Below, in pieces: positions 46,276 through 53,944 of a stretch of 64,000 bases of DNA. Within the stretch, counting starts at the first letter, position 1; each line of letters begins with the position of its first letter. Origin of the DNA: Micromonospora coerulea (GTDB lineage Bacteria; Actinomycetota; Actinomycetes; Mycobacteriales; Micromonosporaceae); contig NZ_JAEMUW010000023.1 in NCBI RefSeq assembly GCF_016598485.1, forward strand, positions 31,089 to 95,088, given 5' to 3'. The position numbers and the translations under genes were made by a program. Under the pieces are notes generated by a model, which saw nothing but the letters and a program-made list of their open reading frames with translations, was not told the DNA's origin and did not search any database.

Positions 46276-47370
46276 TCACTTCTCGGCCACTCCCGCCGAA
46301 TCGAAGGTGGCCACCTCGTGCAGCACCCGGACCGCGCCGGTGACCACCGGCAGCGCGAGCAGCGCACCGGTCCCCTCGCCGAGGCGCAGCCCGAGGTCGA
46401 TCAGCGGGTCGAGGTTGAGGTGGCGCAGCGCGGCCGTGGCGCCGGGCTCGGCGGAGCGGTGCCCGGCGACCATCGCGCCGACCGCGTCCGGGGCGAACGC
46501 GGCGGCGGCGAGGGCGGCGCTGACCGCGATCACGCCGTCCAGCAGCACCGGGACCCGGCGGGCGGCGGCGCCCAGGATCAACCCGGCCAGCGCGGCGTGC
46601 TCCAGCCCGCCGACCGCGGCCAGCACACCCAGCGGATCGGCCGGGTCGGGCGCGTGCCGGTCGAGCGCCGCCCGCACCACGTCGACCTTCCGCCGGTACG
46701 TCTCGTCGTCCACCCCGGTGCCCCGCCCGGTCACCTGCGCCGGATCGACGCCGGTGAAGGCGGCGATCAGCGCGGCGGCCGGCGTGGTGTTGCCGATGCC
46801 CATGTCCCCGGTGAGCAGGATCCCGGCGCCGGCGTCGATCAGCTCGTCGGCGATCCGGATGCCGGTCTCCACCGCCGCGCGGGCCTCGTCCCGGGTGAGC
46901 GCGGCGGTGACCGTCATGTCCCGGGTCCCCGGGCGCACGTTGGCCGCGACCAGCCGCGGCCCGGTCGGCGCAGTGGTGTCACCCGGAGCCGCGGTGGCGG
47001 CCGGGTCGACGGGGAGCGGCGTGGCCACCCCGACGTCGACCACGGTGACCGAGGCGCCGGCCTGCCGGGCGAACGCGTTCACCACCGCGCCGCCGGCCAG
47101 GAAGTTGCCGATCATCTGCGCGGTGACCTCCTGCGGCCAGGGGGTCACCCCCTGGGCGTGCACGCCGTGGTCCCCGGCGAAGATCGCCACCGCGGCCGGC
47201 TCCGGCAGCGGCGGCGGGCAGCCCCCGGCCAGGCCGGCGAGGCGTACCGAGAGGGGCTCCAGGGCGCCGAGCGAGCCGGCCGGCTTGGTCAGCCGACCGT
47301 GCAGCTCGCGGGCGGCGGCCATGGCCGACTCGTCGAGCGGCCCGATCGCCGCGACGGTGGACTCCAACAT
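46276..47370 (-). CDS. cobT: Nicotinate-nucleotide-DMB phosphoribosyltransferase
   Basis: A 364-residue CobT that transfers phosphoribose from nicotinate mononucleotide to dimethylbenzimidazole, giving the lower-ligand nucleotide of B12. Marks are RLTKPAGSLGALE, FAGDHGVHAQGVTPWPQEVTAQMI, DMGIGNTTPAAAL, and the catalytic glutamate region LRLGEGTGALLAL. ATG at 47370 overlaps the cobC stop by one base and has GGAGG four bases upstream. The adjacent ATG at 47373 is the alternative. Confidence 0.95.
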   Translation of the reverse strand: MLESTVAAIGPLDESAMAAARELHGRLTKPAGSLGALEPLSVRLAGLAGGCPPPLPEPAAVAIFAGDHGVHAQGVTPWPQEVTAQMIGNFLAGGAVVNAFARQAGASVTVVDVGVATPLPVDPAATAAPGDTTAPTGPRLVAANVRPGTRDMTVTAALTRDEARAAVETGIRIADELIDAGAGILLTGDMGIGNTTPAAALIAAFTGVDPAQVTGRGTGVDDETYRRKVDVVRAALDRHAPDPADPLGVLAAVGGLEHAALAGLILGAAARRVPVLLDGVIAVSAALAAAAFAPDAVGAMVAGHRSAEPGATAALRHLNLDPLIDLGLRLGEGTGALLALPVVTGAVRVLHEVATFDSAGVAEK

Positions 47371-48545
47371 CATGCCTCCAGGATTTCCGCCAGCACGCCG
47401 ATGAACGCGTCGGTCGTCGCCGGATCGCGGACCGCGATCCGCAGCCAGTCCGGGCCCAGCCCGGGGAAGGTGTCGCCGCGGCGCACCGCCCACCCGCGCT
47501 CGCGCAGCCGCTCCCGCAGCCGGTCGGCGCCGGGTCGGTGAATCAGCACGAACGCGCTGGCCGGGTGGCCCGCCATGCGTACCCCGGGCAGGCCGGACAG
47601 GCGGGCGACCAGATGGTCGCGGTCGGCGGCGAGCCGCGCGGCGATGGCGCGCTCGGCCGCGACCGCGGCCGGGCTCGCGCAGGCGGTGGCGGCGGCGAGC
47701 GCCGGGGTGGAGACCGCCCAGAGCGGCTGGGCCGCGGCGAACCGGGCCAGCAACCCGGCCTCGCCGAGCAGGTAGCCGATCCGCAGGCCGGCCAGCCCCC
47801 AGGTCTTGGTGAGGCTGCGGACCACGACCAGGCCGGGCAGGTCACGGCGGGCCGCCAGGGACTCCGGCTCGCCCTCGACGCCGGGCGCGAGCGTGGTGTC
47901 GGCGAACGCCTCGTCGACCACCAGCACCCGGCCCGGCCGGGCCAGCGCCGCCAGCGCGGCGGCGGGGTGCAGCACCGAGGTGGGGTTGGTGGGGTTGCCG
48001 ATCATCACCAGGTCGGCGTCGGCGGGCACCCGGGCCGGGTCGAGGCGGAAGCCGTCGGCCGGGTCGAGCAGCACCCGCTCGACCCGGTGGCCGGCGGCTC
48101 GTAGCGCGGCCTCCGGCTCGGTGAACTGCGGGTGCACCACCACCGGCCGGCGGGCGTCCCGCAGCGCCCGGGCGATCAGCACGAACCCCTCGGCGGCGCC
48201 GGCGGTGAGCAGTACCTCCTCCGGGGGACGCCCGTGCCGGGCGGCGACGGCCGCGCGGGCCGGCGCCGGGTCGGGGTAGGCGGCCAGGTCGCCCAGGGCG
48301 GCGATCACCGGGTCGGCCAGCCAGTCGGGCATCGGGGCCCGGCGGACGTTGACGGCGAGGTCGACCAGCCCGGGGGTGGCCTCGACGTCGCCGTGGTGCC
48401 CGAGGTCGGGCTCGTGTGGGTCCGTCGCGCCGGCGACGGGGCCGGCGGCGCCGGTTGGCGGCGTCCCGGCGGGGGTCGCCCCGGCGGCCGGCGCCGGCTC
48501 GTTCCCGGCACCGGACGGCGGCGTTCCGATCAGCTGACCACGCAT
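47370..48545 (-). CDS. cobC: Threonine-phosphate decarboxylase-like aminotransferase (CobC)
   Basis: A 391-residue fold-type I PLP enzyme of the actinobacterial CobC (Rv2231c-like) group, expected to supply (R)-1-amino-2-propanol phosphate for the B12 nucleotide loop. Marks are LLTAGAAEGFVLIARAL, IGNPTNPTSVLHP, VVDEAFAD and the PLP lysine in VVRSLTKTWGLAGLRIGYLLG. The first 60 residues are low-complexity Ala/Gly/Pro and not conserved in type. It overlaps cobT by one base and is divergent from the PBP gene. Confidence 0.88.
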   Translation of the reverse strand: MRGQLIGTPPSGAGNEPAPAAGATPAGTPPTGAAGPVAGATDPHEPDLGHHGDVEATPGLVDLAVNVRRAPMPDWLADPVIAALGDLAAYPDPAPARAAVAARHGRPPEEVLLTAGAAEGFVLIARALRDARRPVVVHPQFTEPEAALRAAGHRVERVLLDPADGFRLDPARVPADADLVMIGNPTNPTSVLHPAAALAALARPGRVLVVDEAFADTTLAPGVEGEPESLAARRDLPGLVVVRSLTKTWGLAGLRIGYLLGEAGLLARFAAAQPLWAVSTPALAAATACASPAAVAAERAIAARLAADRDHLVARLSGLPGVRMAGHPASAFVLIHRPGADRLRERLRERGWAVRRGDTFPGLGPDWLRIAVRDPATTDAFIGVLAEILEA

Positions 48546-48644
48546 GTCCGCGATCCTGCCGGGAAGCCGCCGCCCGGGACAGCGGATCCCGGCGTGGGCC
48601 GCGTCACCACCCCTCGACCCCCTCGCCCGTTTATGAATTCTTCT

Positions 48645-48663
48645 CATTTCCGAATCGGAAATG
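48645..48663. promoter_or_regulatory. Inverted repeat in the PBP promoter region
   Basis: CATTTCCG and CGGAAATG form a perfect 8-bp inverted repeat around a three-base spacer in an unusually AT-rich patch, 15 bases before the GTG at 48679. A CATAGC sequence that could act as a -10 element follows directly. The layout suggests an operator for a dimeric regulator. It also lies upstream of cobC on the other strand. Confidence 0.5.
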
Positions 48664-48678
48664 TCATAGCTTGGCCAC

Positions 48679-50811
48679 GTGAGCAACCGACCCCTTGCCT
48701 CCGTTGGTCGTGCCGTTCCCCTTCTTCGCGCCGGGCTGATCGCCGGCATCGTGGTCGCCGCCGTGGCGTACCCGCTGGCCGCCTTCACCGGCCTCGGAGC
48801 CAAGGCCACCGCGCACGCCGTGGAGCAGAAGACGAGCATCCTGAAGACCGCACTGCCCGCCGAGACCTCGTACCTCTACGCGCCGGACGGCAAGACCGTG
48901 CTGACGATGTTCTACGAGGAGTACCGGCAGTACACCAAGATCTCCGACATGTCCCCGAACATCCAGCAGGCGATCGTCGCCGCCGAGGACAACCGCTTCT
49001 ACCAGCACCACGGCGTCGACCCGAAGGGCGTCGCCCGCGCCTTCGTGTCCAACGCCCGCTCCGGCGGCGTCTCCCAGGGCGCCTCCACGCTGACCATGCA
49101 GTTCGTCCGGATGGCCCTGCGGGACAGCGCCAGCACTCCGAAGGAGGTCCAGGAGGCCACCCAGCAGACCAGCCTGCGCAAGGTCAAGGAAATGCGGATG
49201 GCGCTGGACGTCGAGAAGGAGCTGAGCAAGGAGCAGATCCTCGAGCGCTACCTCAACTCGGCCTACTTCGGCCACCGGGCGTACGGGATCTACGCGGCGG
49301 CGGAGATCTTCTTCTCCAAGACCCCGGCCACCCTCACCCCGGTCGAGGCGGCCACCCTGGCCGGCCTGGTCAAGTCCCCCTCCGAGTACGACCCGATCAC
49401 CTCGGACCAGAAGGACGCCACCGGCCGGCGCAACTACGTGCTGGACCGGATGGCCCAGCTCGGCTACCTCTCCCCGGATGCGGCGGCGACAGCGAAGTCC
49501 CAGCCGATCCAGCTGAAGCTCACCAACCCGCCCAACGACTGCGCCTCGATCGACAAGAAGTACACCACCTGGGGCTTCTACTGCGACTACCTCAAGAACT
49601 GGTGGAGCTCCCAGCCGGCGTTCGGCGCCAACCGGCTGGAACGGATGGACAAGCTGCGCCGCGGCGGCTACCGGATCGTGCTGGCGATCGACCCGAAGAT
49701 CCAGGACGCGGCCGAGAAGAACGTCGGGGCCAAGGACGGCACCGGCACCCCGTTCGCCAACGGGATCGTGCTCGCCGAGCCGGGCACCGGCCGGATCAAG
49801 GCGATGGCGGTGAACCGCACCTACTCCCTGGACCTCAGCGAGAACGGGCCCAGCTCCAACCCGGAGGCCGGGCCGAAGGTCAAGGCGAACTACCCGAACA
49901 CGGTCGCGCCGCTGCTCGGCGGCGGCAGCCTCCCGGGCTACCAGGCCGGATCGACGTTCAAGATGTTCCCGATGCTGGCCGCGCTCAATTCCGGCAAGAC
50001 GCTGTCCACCGAGTTCAACGCCCCGTACCGGTACAGGTCGCGGGTCTACAACGACTGGCAGCCGACGAACGCCAGCGGCGCGATGACCGGTCGGCAGACC
50101 ATGTGGTCCGCTTTCGGCAAGTCGGTGAACACGTACTGGGTCTGGCTGGAGGAGCAGATCGGCGCGGAGAAGGGCGTCCGCCTCGCCGAGCAGCTCGGGC
50201 TGCGCTGGCGGACCGACGTCGACCGAGAGCACGCCGCGCCGGACCGCGCGCCGCAGTGGGGCGCGTTCACCCTGGGCGTCTCCGACGCCACCCCGCTGGA
50301 GATGGCGAACGCGTACGCCGCGATCGCCGCCGACGGTCGGTACTGCGAGGCCATTCCGGTGAACATGATCCTGAACCGGGACGGGACACCGGCCATGTAC
50401 CGCACGCCCGGCGGGGTGCAGCGGGAGGTCGCCAAGCCCCGCTGCCGGCAGGTGGTCAACGCGGACGCGGCCCGGGCCGCCACCGACGCCGCCCGCTGCC
50501 CGACCGGCGACACCCCGGCGCGGGGCAGCTGCGGCGGCTGGTCGACCGCCGACAGCGTGCGGGGCACGGTGGGCCGCCCGGTGGCCGGCAAGACGGGTAC
50601 CACGGACAGCACCCGGTCCGCCTGGTTCGTCGGGTACACCCCGGAGCTGGCGGCGGCGAGCTTCATCGCCGACCCGGACAACCCGTTCAACGCGGTGGGT
50701 GACGGCCAGTCCCAGGTCCCGATCGGCGCGGTGGCCGAGACCCTGCGCGACGCGCTCAAGGGCCAGCCCACCCGCGAGTTCACCCCGCCGTCCGACCAGA
50801 TCGTCGGCTGA
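48679..50811 (+). CDS. Class A penicillin-binding protein (bifunctional)
   Basis: A 710-residue peptidoglycan glycosyltransferase/transpeptidase. It has a short cytoplasmic tail and a membrane helix (about 14-37). The GT51 domain has the catalytic Glu103 in AAEDNRFYQHHGVD and QGASTLTMQFVR. The transpeptidase domain has Ser425 and Lys428 in AGSTFKMF, Ser482 in SVN, and Lys638 in AGKTGTT. A conserved-length tail without PASTA repeats ends the protein. No ribosome site is seen and the -10-like CATAGC is close, so the mRNA may be leaderless. Confidence 0.95.
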   Translation: MSNRPLASVGRAVPLLRAGLIAGIVVAAVAYPLAAFTGLGAKATAHAVEQKTSILKTALPAETSYLYAPDGKTVLTMFYEEYRQYTKISDMSPNIQQAIVAAEDNRFYQHHGVDPKGVARAFVSNARSGGVSQGASTLTMQFVRMALRDSASTPKEVQEATQQTSLRKVKEMRMALDVEKELSKEQILERYLNSAYFGHRAYGIYAAAEIFFSKTPATLTPVEAATLAGLVKSPSEYDPITSDQKDATGRRNYVLDRMAQLGYLSPDAAATAKSQPIQLKLTNPPNDCASIDKKYTTWGFYCDYLKNWWSSQPAFGANRLERMDKLRRGGYRIVLAIDPKIQDAAEKNVGAKDGTGTPFANGIVLAEPGTGRIKAMAVNRTYSLDLSENGPSSNPEAGPKVKANYPNTVAPLLGGGSLPGYQAGSTFKMFPMLAALNSGKTLSTEFNAPYRYRSRVYNDWQPTNASGAMTGRQTMWSAFGKSVNTYWVWLEEQIGAEKGVRLAEQLGLRWRTDVDREHAAPDRAPQWGAFTLGVSDATPLEMANAYAAIAADGRYCEAIPVNMILNRDGTPAMYRTPGGVQREVAKPRCRQVVNADAARAATDAARCPTGDTPARGSCGGWSTADSVRGTVGRPVAGKTGTTDSTRSAWFVGYTPELAAASFIADPDNPFNAVGDGQSQVPIGAVAETLRDALKGQPTREFTPPSDQIVG

Positions 50812-50871
50812 CGACCTGACCGCCGACCACCCACCACCACCGAACCGCCCGGGGGTGCGCCCGGGTTAGTT

Positions 50872-50926
50872 GATCAAGAGGTTTGCGTCCGGATCCTCGC
50901 GGTTTCCCGACGCAAACCTCTTGATC
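50872..50926. repeat. Perfect 18-bp inverted repeat, palindromic element
   Basis: GATCAAGAGGTTTGCGTC (50872-50889) and its exact complement GACGCAAACCTCTTGATC (50909-50926) flank a 19-base spacer. The arms are much richer in A and T than the surroundings. The element lies between the convergent ends of the PBP gene (50811) and a GNAT gene (50976), so it may be a bidirectional terminator or a dispersed palindromic repeat. Confidence 0.9.
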
Positions 50927-50975
50927 GACTGTGCCGTCCGGTGGCGTGAGGTGGGCGGGGCGCGTGGACCCGGGG

Positions 50976-51545
50976 TCAGCGGAGGTCGGCGGCGACGAAG
51001 GACCAGAGTTCCAGGTCGACCCGGGCGCCGCGGACGTATCCGGCGTTGCGCAGCAGGCCCTCGTAGCCGAACCCGGCCTTCTCCGCGACCCGCCGGGACG
51101 CCGTGTTCCCCGGCGCCACCCGCAGCTCGACCCGCTGGAACCCGTGCTCCAGGATCAACGCGATGGCCAGCGCGTCCACCGCCTCGGCGGCCAGCCCGTA
51201 GCCCCGGGCGTGCGGGGCGATCGCGTAGGAGACCTCGGTCAGCCGGGCACCCCAGTCGGTGCGGCGGGTCCAGAGGCAACCCACCACCCGCTGGTCCTCC
51301 CGGCGGACCACCCCGTAGTGGTCACCATCGCCACTGTCCCGGCGCTGCCGGGCCAGCTCCGTGCACCAGGCCCGCCCCTCGATCTGCCCCGCGGCGTCGG
51401 CCAGCGGCAGCCAGCGCTGGGTCTGCCGGTCCGCGAACACCTCGTCGACCGCCGCCGCGTCGGCAGCGGCGAGCTGCCGGACCTCGGTGCGCGGGGTGGA
51501 GACGGTCAGCGTCGGGAAGCGGCGCACGGCCACCTGTCCGATCAC
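50976..51545 (-). CDS. GNAT acetyltransferase (RimJ/RimL type)
   Basis: A 189-residue GNAT acetyltransferase of the RimJ/RimL group. It has VSYAIAPHARGYGLAAEAVDAL (acetyl-CoA loop, about residues 108-129), RVELRVAPGNTASRRVAEKAGFGYEGLLRN and ARVDLELWSFV at the end. It starts with GTG overlapping the stop of the CobB-like gene (GTGA), so it is coupled to it. The substrate, protein N-terminus or small amine, is not known. Confidence 0.87.
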   Translation of the reverse strand: MIGQVAVRRFPTLTVSTPRTEVRQLAAADAAAVDEVFADRQTQRWLPLADAAGQIEGRAWCTELARQRRDSGDGDHYGVVRREDQRVVGCLWTRRTDWGARLTEVSYAIAPHARGYGLAAEAVDALAIALILEHGFQRVELRVAPGNTASRRVAEKAGFGYEGLLRNAGYVRGARVDLELWSFVAADLR

Positions 51546-52918
51546 GCCGGGGCCTCCGCGGTCGCCGGCTCCACCGCCGCGGCGCCCACCAGGCGCCCGG
51601 CGATCTCCGGGTACGCCGCCCAGTGCGGGACCAACTGGGAGGCGTGCACGCCCCGCCAGACGAAGCCCTCCGGCGCGCCGCCGTCCCAGCTCCACGCCGG
51701 TCGCTCGCCCGCCCGCGGGGTGAGCACCGCGCTGTGCTGCTTGTGCCCGACCACGACGGTGCCGGCGGCGGCCACCACGCTGTCCGTCCGGGCGGTGGCC
51801 TCCCGGTAGCCGATCACCATGCCGTCCCGGCTCGCGCCGATCGCGTCGATCACCCCGCACATCGGCCGGCCGTCCAGCTCCCGGGCCAGCCAGAGCAGGC
51901 CGGTGCCCTCGGCGATCACCGGGCGCCCGGTACGGGCCAGCTCGGCGACGGCGATGCACAGCCGGCGGTTCGCCGACAGCTCGTCAGCGTACGACTCGGG
52001 GAGCCCGCCGCCGACGACCAGCGCCCGGGTGCCGGCGGGCAGCGCCTCGTCGCGCAGCGGGTCGACGGTGACCACCTCGGCGCCGGCGGCACGGAGCAGC
52101 TCGGCCGTCTCCGGGTGGCTGTAGCTGCCGCCCGGGCCGCCGGCCAGCGCGACCACCGGACGCGGCCCGGCCGGGGCGCCCGCCGCCGGCTCCGGCGACC
52201 ACGGGTCGACCGGCAACGCCGGCGCCGACCGGGCCAGCGCCAGCAGCCGATCCAGGTCGACCGTCGCCGCCACCGCCTCGCCCAGCCGGCGCACCGCGCG
52301 CACCGCGTCGGCGTCGCGGGTGATCGCGGGGACCGGGCCGTGCCGGCGGGCGGGCAGCACCGGAGGCAGCTCGTGCCGGCGCAGCGCGCCGTAGACCGGG
52401 ACGCCGATGTCGTCGAGCGCCTCGCGCAGCATCGCCTCGTGCCGGGGCGAGACCACCCGGTTGAGGATCACCCCACCGAGCCAGAGCTGCTCGTCGTACG
52501 CCCGGAAGCCGTGCACCAGGGCGGCCACCGACTGGCCCATCGCGGCCACGTCCACCGTCAGCACGACCGGGCTGCGCAGCGCGGCGGCGACCGCCGCCGT
52601 GGACTCCGTCTCCGGCCGGCCGGCGACCGAGTCGTACAGCCCCATGGTGCCCTGCACCACCGCGAGCCCCGCCCCGGCGGACCCGTGCGCGAAGAGCGGG
52701 GCGATCCGCTCCGGGCCGACCAGCCGGGGGTCCAGGTTGCGCCCCGGACGGCCCGCGGCCAGCCCCAGGTACGCCGCGTCGACCTGGTCCGGCCCGATCT
52801 TGAAGCCGGCCACGTCGAGCCCCCGGTCGGCCAGGGCGGCGAGCAGCCCGAGGGAGAGGGCGCTGGTGCCGTGCCCCGAGGAGGGCGCGCTCAGCAGGAC
52901 GCGCGGCACGACGGTCAT
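51542..52918 (-). CDS. CobB-like protein with degenerate active sites
   Basis: A 458-residue homologue of cobyrinate a,c-diamide synthase (CobB/CbiA): N-terminal ATPase-like domain, C-terminal class I amidotransferase-like domain. Key residues are missing. The Walker A loop reads SSGHGTSA with Thr18 where Lys belongs. The usual EGVMGLYDG is QGTMGLYDS (Gln89). The amidotransferase nucleophile motif AECGG is AEGTG (Gly338). GHEFH is GHKQH. The terminal HASQLVPHW is kept. It is therefore probably not an active glutamine-dependent amidase. GAGGAG precedes the ATG; the ATG at 52921 is the alternative start. Confidence 0.82.
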   Translation of the reverse strand: MTVVPRVLLSAPSSGHGTSALSLGLLAALADRGLDVAGFKIGPDQVDAAYLGLAAGRPGRNLDPRLVGPERIAPLFAHGSAGAGLAVVQGTMGLYDSVAGRPETESTAAVAAALRSPVVLTVDVAAMGQSVAALVHGFRAYDEQLWLGGVILNRVVSPRHEAMLREALDDIGVPVYGALRRHELPPVLPARRHGPVPAITRDADAVRAVRRLGEAVAATVDLDRLLALARSAPALPVDPWSPEPAAGAPAGPRPVVALAGGPGGSYSHPETAELLRAAGAEVVTVDPLRDEALPAGTRALVVGGGLPESYADELSANRRLCIAVAELARTGRPVIAEGTGLLWLARELDGRPMCGVIDAIGASRDGMVIGYREATARTDSVVAAAGTVVVGHKQHSAVLTPRAGERPAWSWDGGAPEGFVWRGVHASQLVPHWAAYPEIAGRLVGAAAVEPATAEAPA

Positions 52919-53094
52919 CATCGACTCCTCGCAGGCGACGGGACGTGCGTGGCGGGGTGGTGCGCGGCGCCGGACCGGTCGCGCGGTCCGCCCGCGTGAC
53001 CATACCCGGCCGGACCGACGGGTGGCGGCCGCCGACCGGCCGGTTGGTGGCCCGCGCAGGTCAGTGGCCCGGCTCATACGGGTAGCCTCGACGC

Positions 53095-53919
53095 GTGTAC
53101 CGGTTCCTGCTGACCCCGCGCTGGCTGGGCTACCTCGCGCTGACTCTGGTCGCCGCCGCGCTGATGGTGTTCCTCGGCAACTGGCAGCTGGATCGCTACC
53201 GGGGACGGACCGCCATCAACGAGCGGATCGACGCCGGCGCCACCATGGCGCCCGCCCCGCTGAGCGACGCGATGCCCGCCCCGACCGGTGGCCCCGGCAC
53301 CGCCGGCCCGGCCCCCGCCGACGAGCTGACCTGGACCCGGGTCACCGCCACCGGCCGGTACGACGCCACGAACGTGGTCCTGGTCCGCGGCCGGACGGTC
53401 GACAACACGGTCGGCTTCGAGGTGCTCACCCCGCTGGTCCTCGACGACGGCACCGCGGTGCTGGTGGACCGGGGCTGGATCCCGCCGGCCTCCGGCGGCG
53501 GCGCCATCGCCCAGCCGCAGGTGCCGGCCGCGCCCACCGGCCCGGTGACCGTCAGCGGTCGGGTGGTGGCCAGCGAGACCGGCGGCGGCGCGGTGGACCG
53601 GCGCGACGGCAAGCTGGAGACCCGGCGGATCGGCGTCCCCCGGATCGCCCGGCAGCTCCCGTACCCGATCCACGGCGGCTATCTGCTGCTCGACGAGCAG
53701 AGCCGGGCCACCGACCCGGCCTTCAAGCCGGTGCCGATCGGGCACACCAACAACTGGCAGAACTTCGGCTACGTGGTGCAGTGGTGGCTCTTCGCCGGCA
53801 TGAGCCTCGTCGGCTACGGCTGGGTGGCCCGGCGGGAGGCGCGCCGGGCGGCCGGGCTGGGCAAGCCCCGCCCGCCGGTGGACCGCGCCGCCGAACCGGC
53901 GCCCAGCGCGACGGCCTGA
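53095..53919 (+). CDS. SURF1 family cytochrome oxidase assembly protein
   Basis: A 274-residue SURF1-type protein, a factor for haem-copper oxidase assembly. It has the expected two membrane helices, at about residues 8-27 (TPRWLGYLALTLVAAALMVFLGNWQLDR) and about 224-244 (VVQWWLFAGMSLVGYGWVA), with an extracytoplasmic domain between them (LVRGRTVDNTVGFEVLTPL, VLVDRGWIPP, NNWQNFGYVVQWW). GTG start. It fits with the CtaJ-like gene elsewhere in the window but is not linked to it. Confidence 0.9.
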   Translation: MYRFLLTPRWLGYLALTLVAAALMVFLGNWQLDRYRGRTAINERIDAGATMAPAPLSDAMPAPTGGPGTAGPAPADELTWTRVTATGRYDATNVVLVRGRTVDNTVGFEVLTPLVLDDGTAVLVDRGWIPPASGGGAIAQPQVPAAPTGPVTVSGRVVASETGGGAVDRRDGKLETRRIGVPRIARQLPYPIHGGYLLLDEQSRATDPAFKPVPIGHTNNWQNFGYVVQWWLFAGMSLVGYGWVARREARRAAGLGKPRPPVDRAAEPAPSATA

Positions 53920-53944
53920 CCGGGGCGGACCGCCGGACGCCCGG

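Noticed and set aside
52981..53095. Possible B12 riboswitch upstream of the CobB-like gene (a GCCACTG string on the minus strand)
   Set aside because: Only this short string is present. The other conserved blocks of the cobalamin riboswitch, including the AGCCAGGAGACC-like box, were not found, and the string also occurs by chance in GC-rich DNA.
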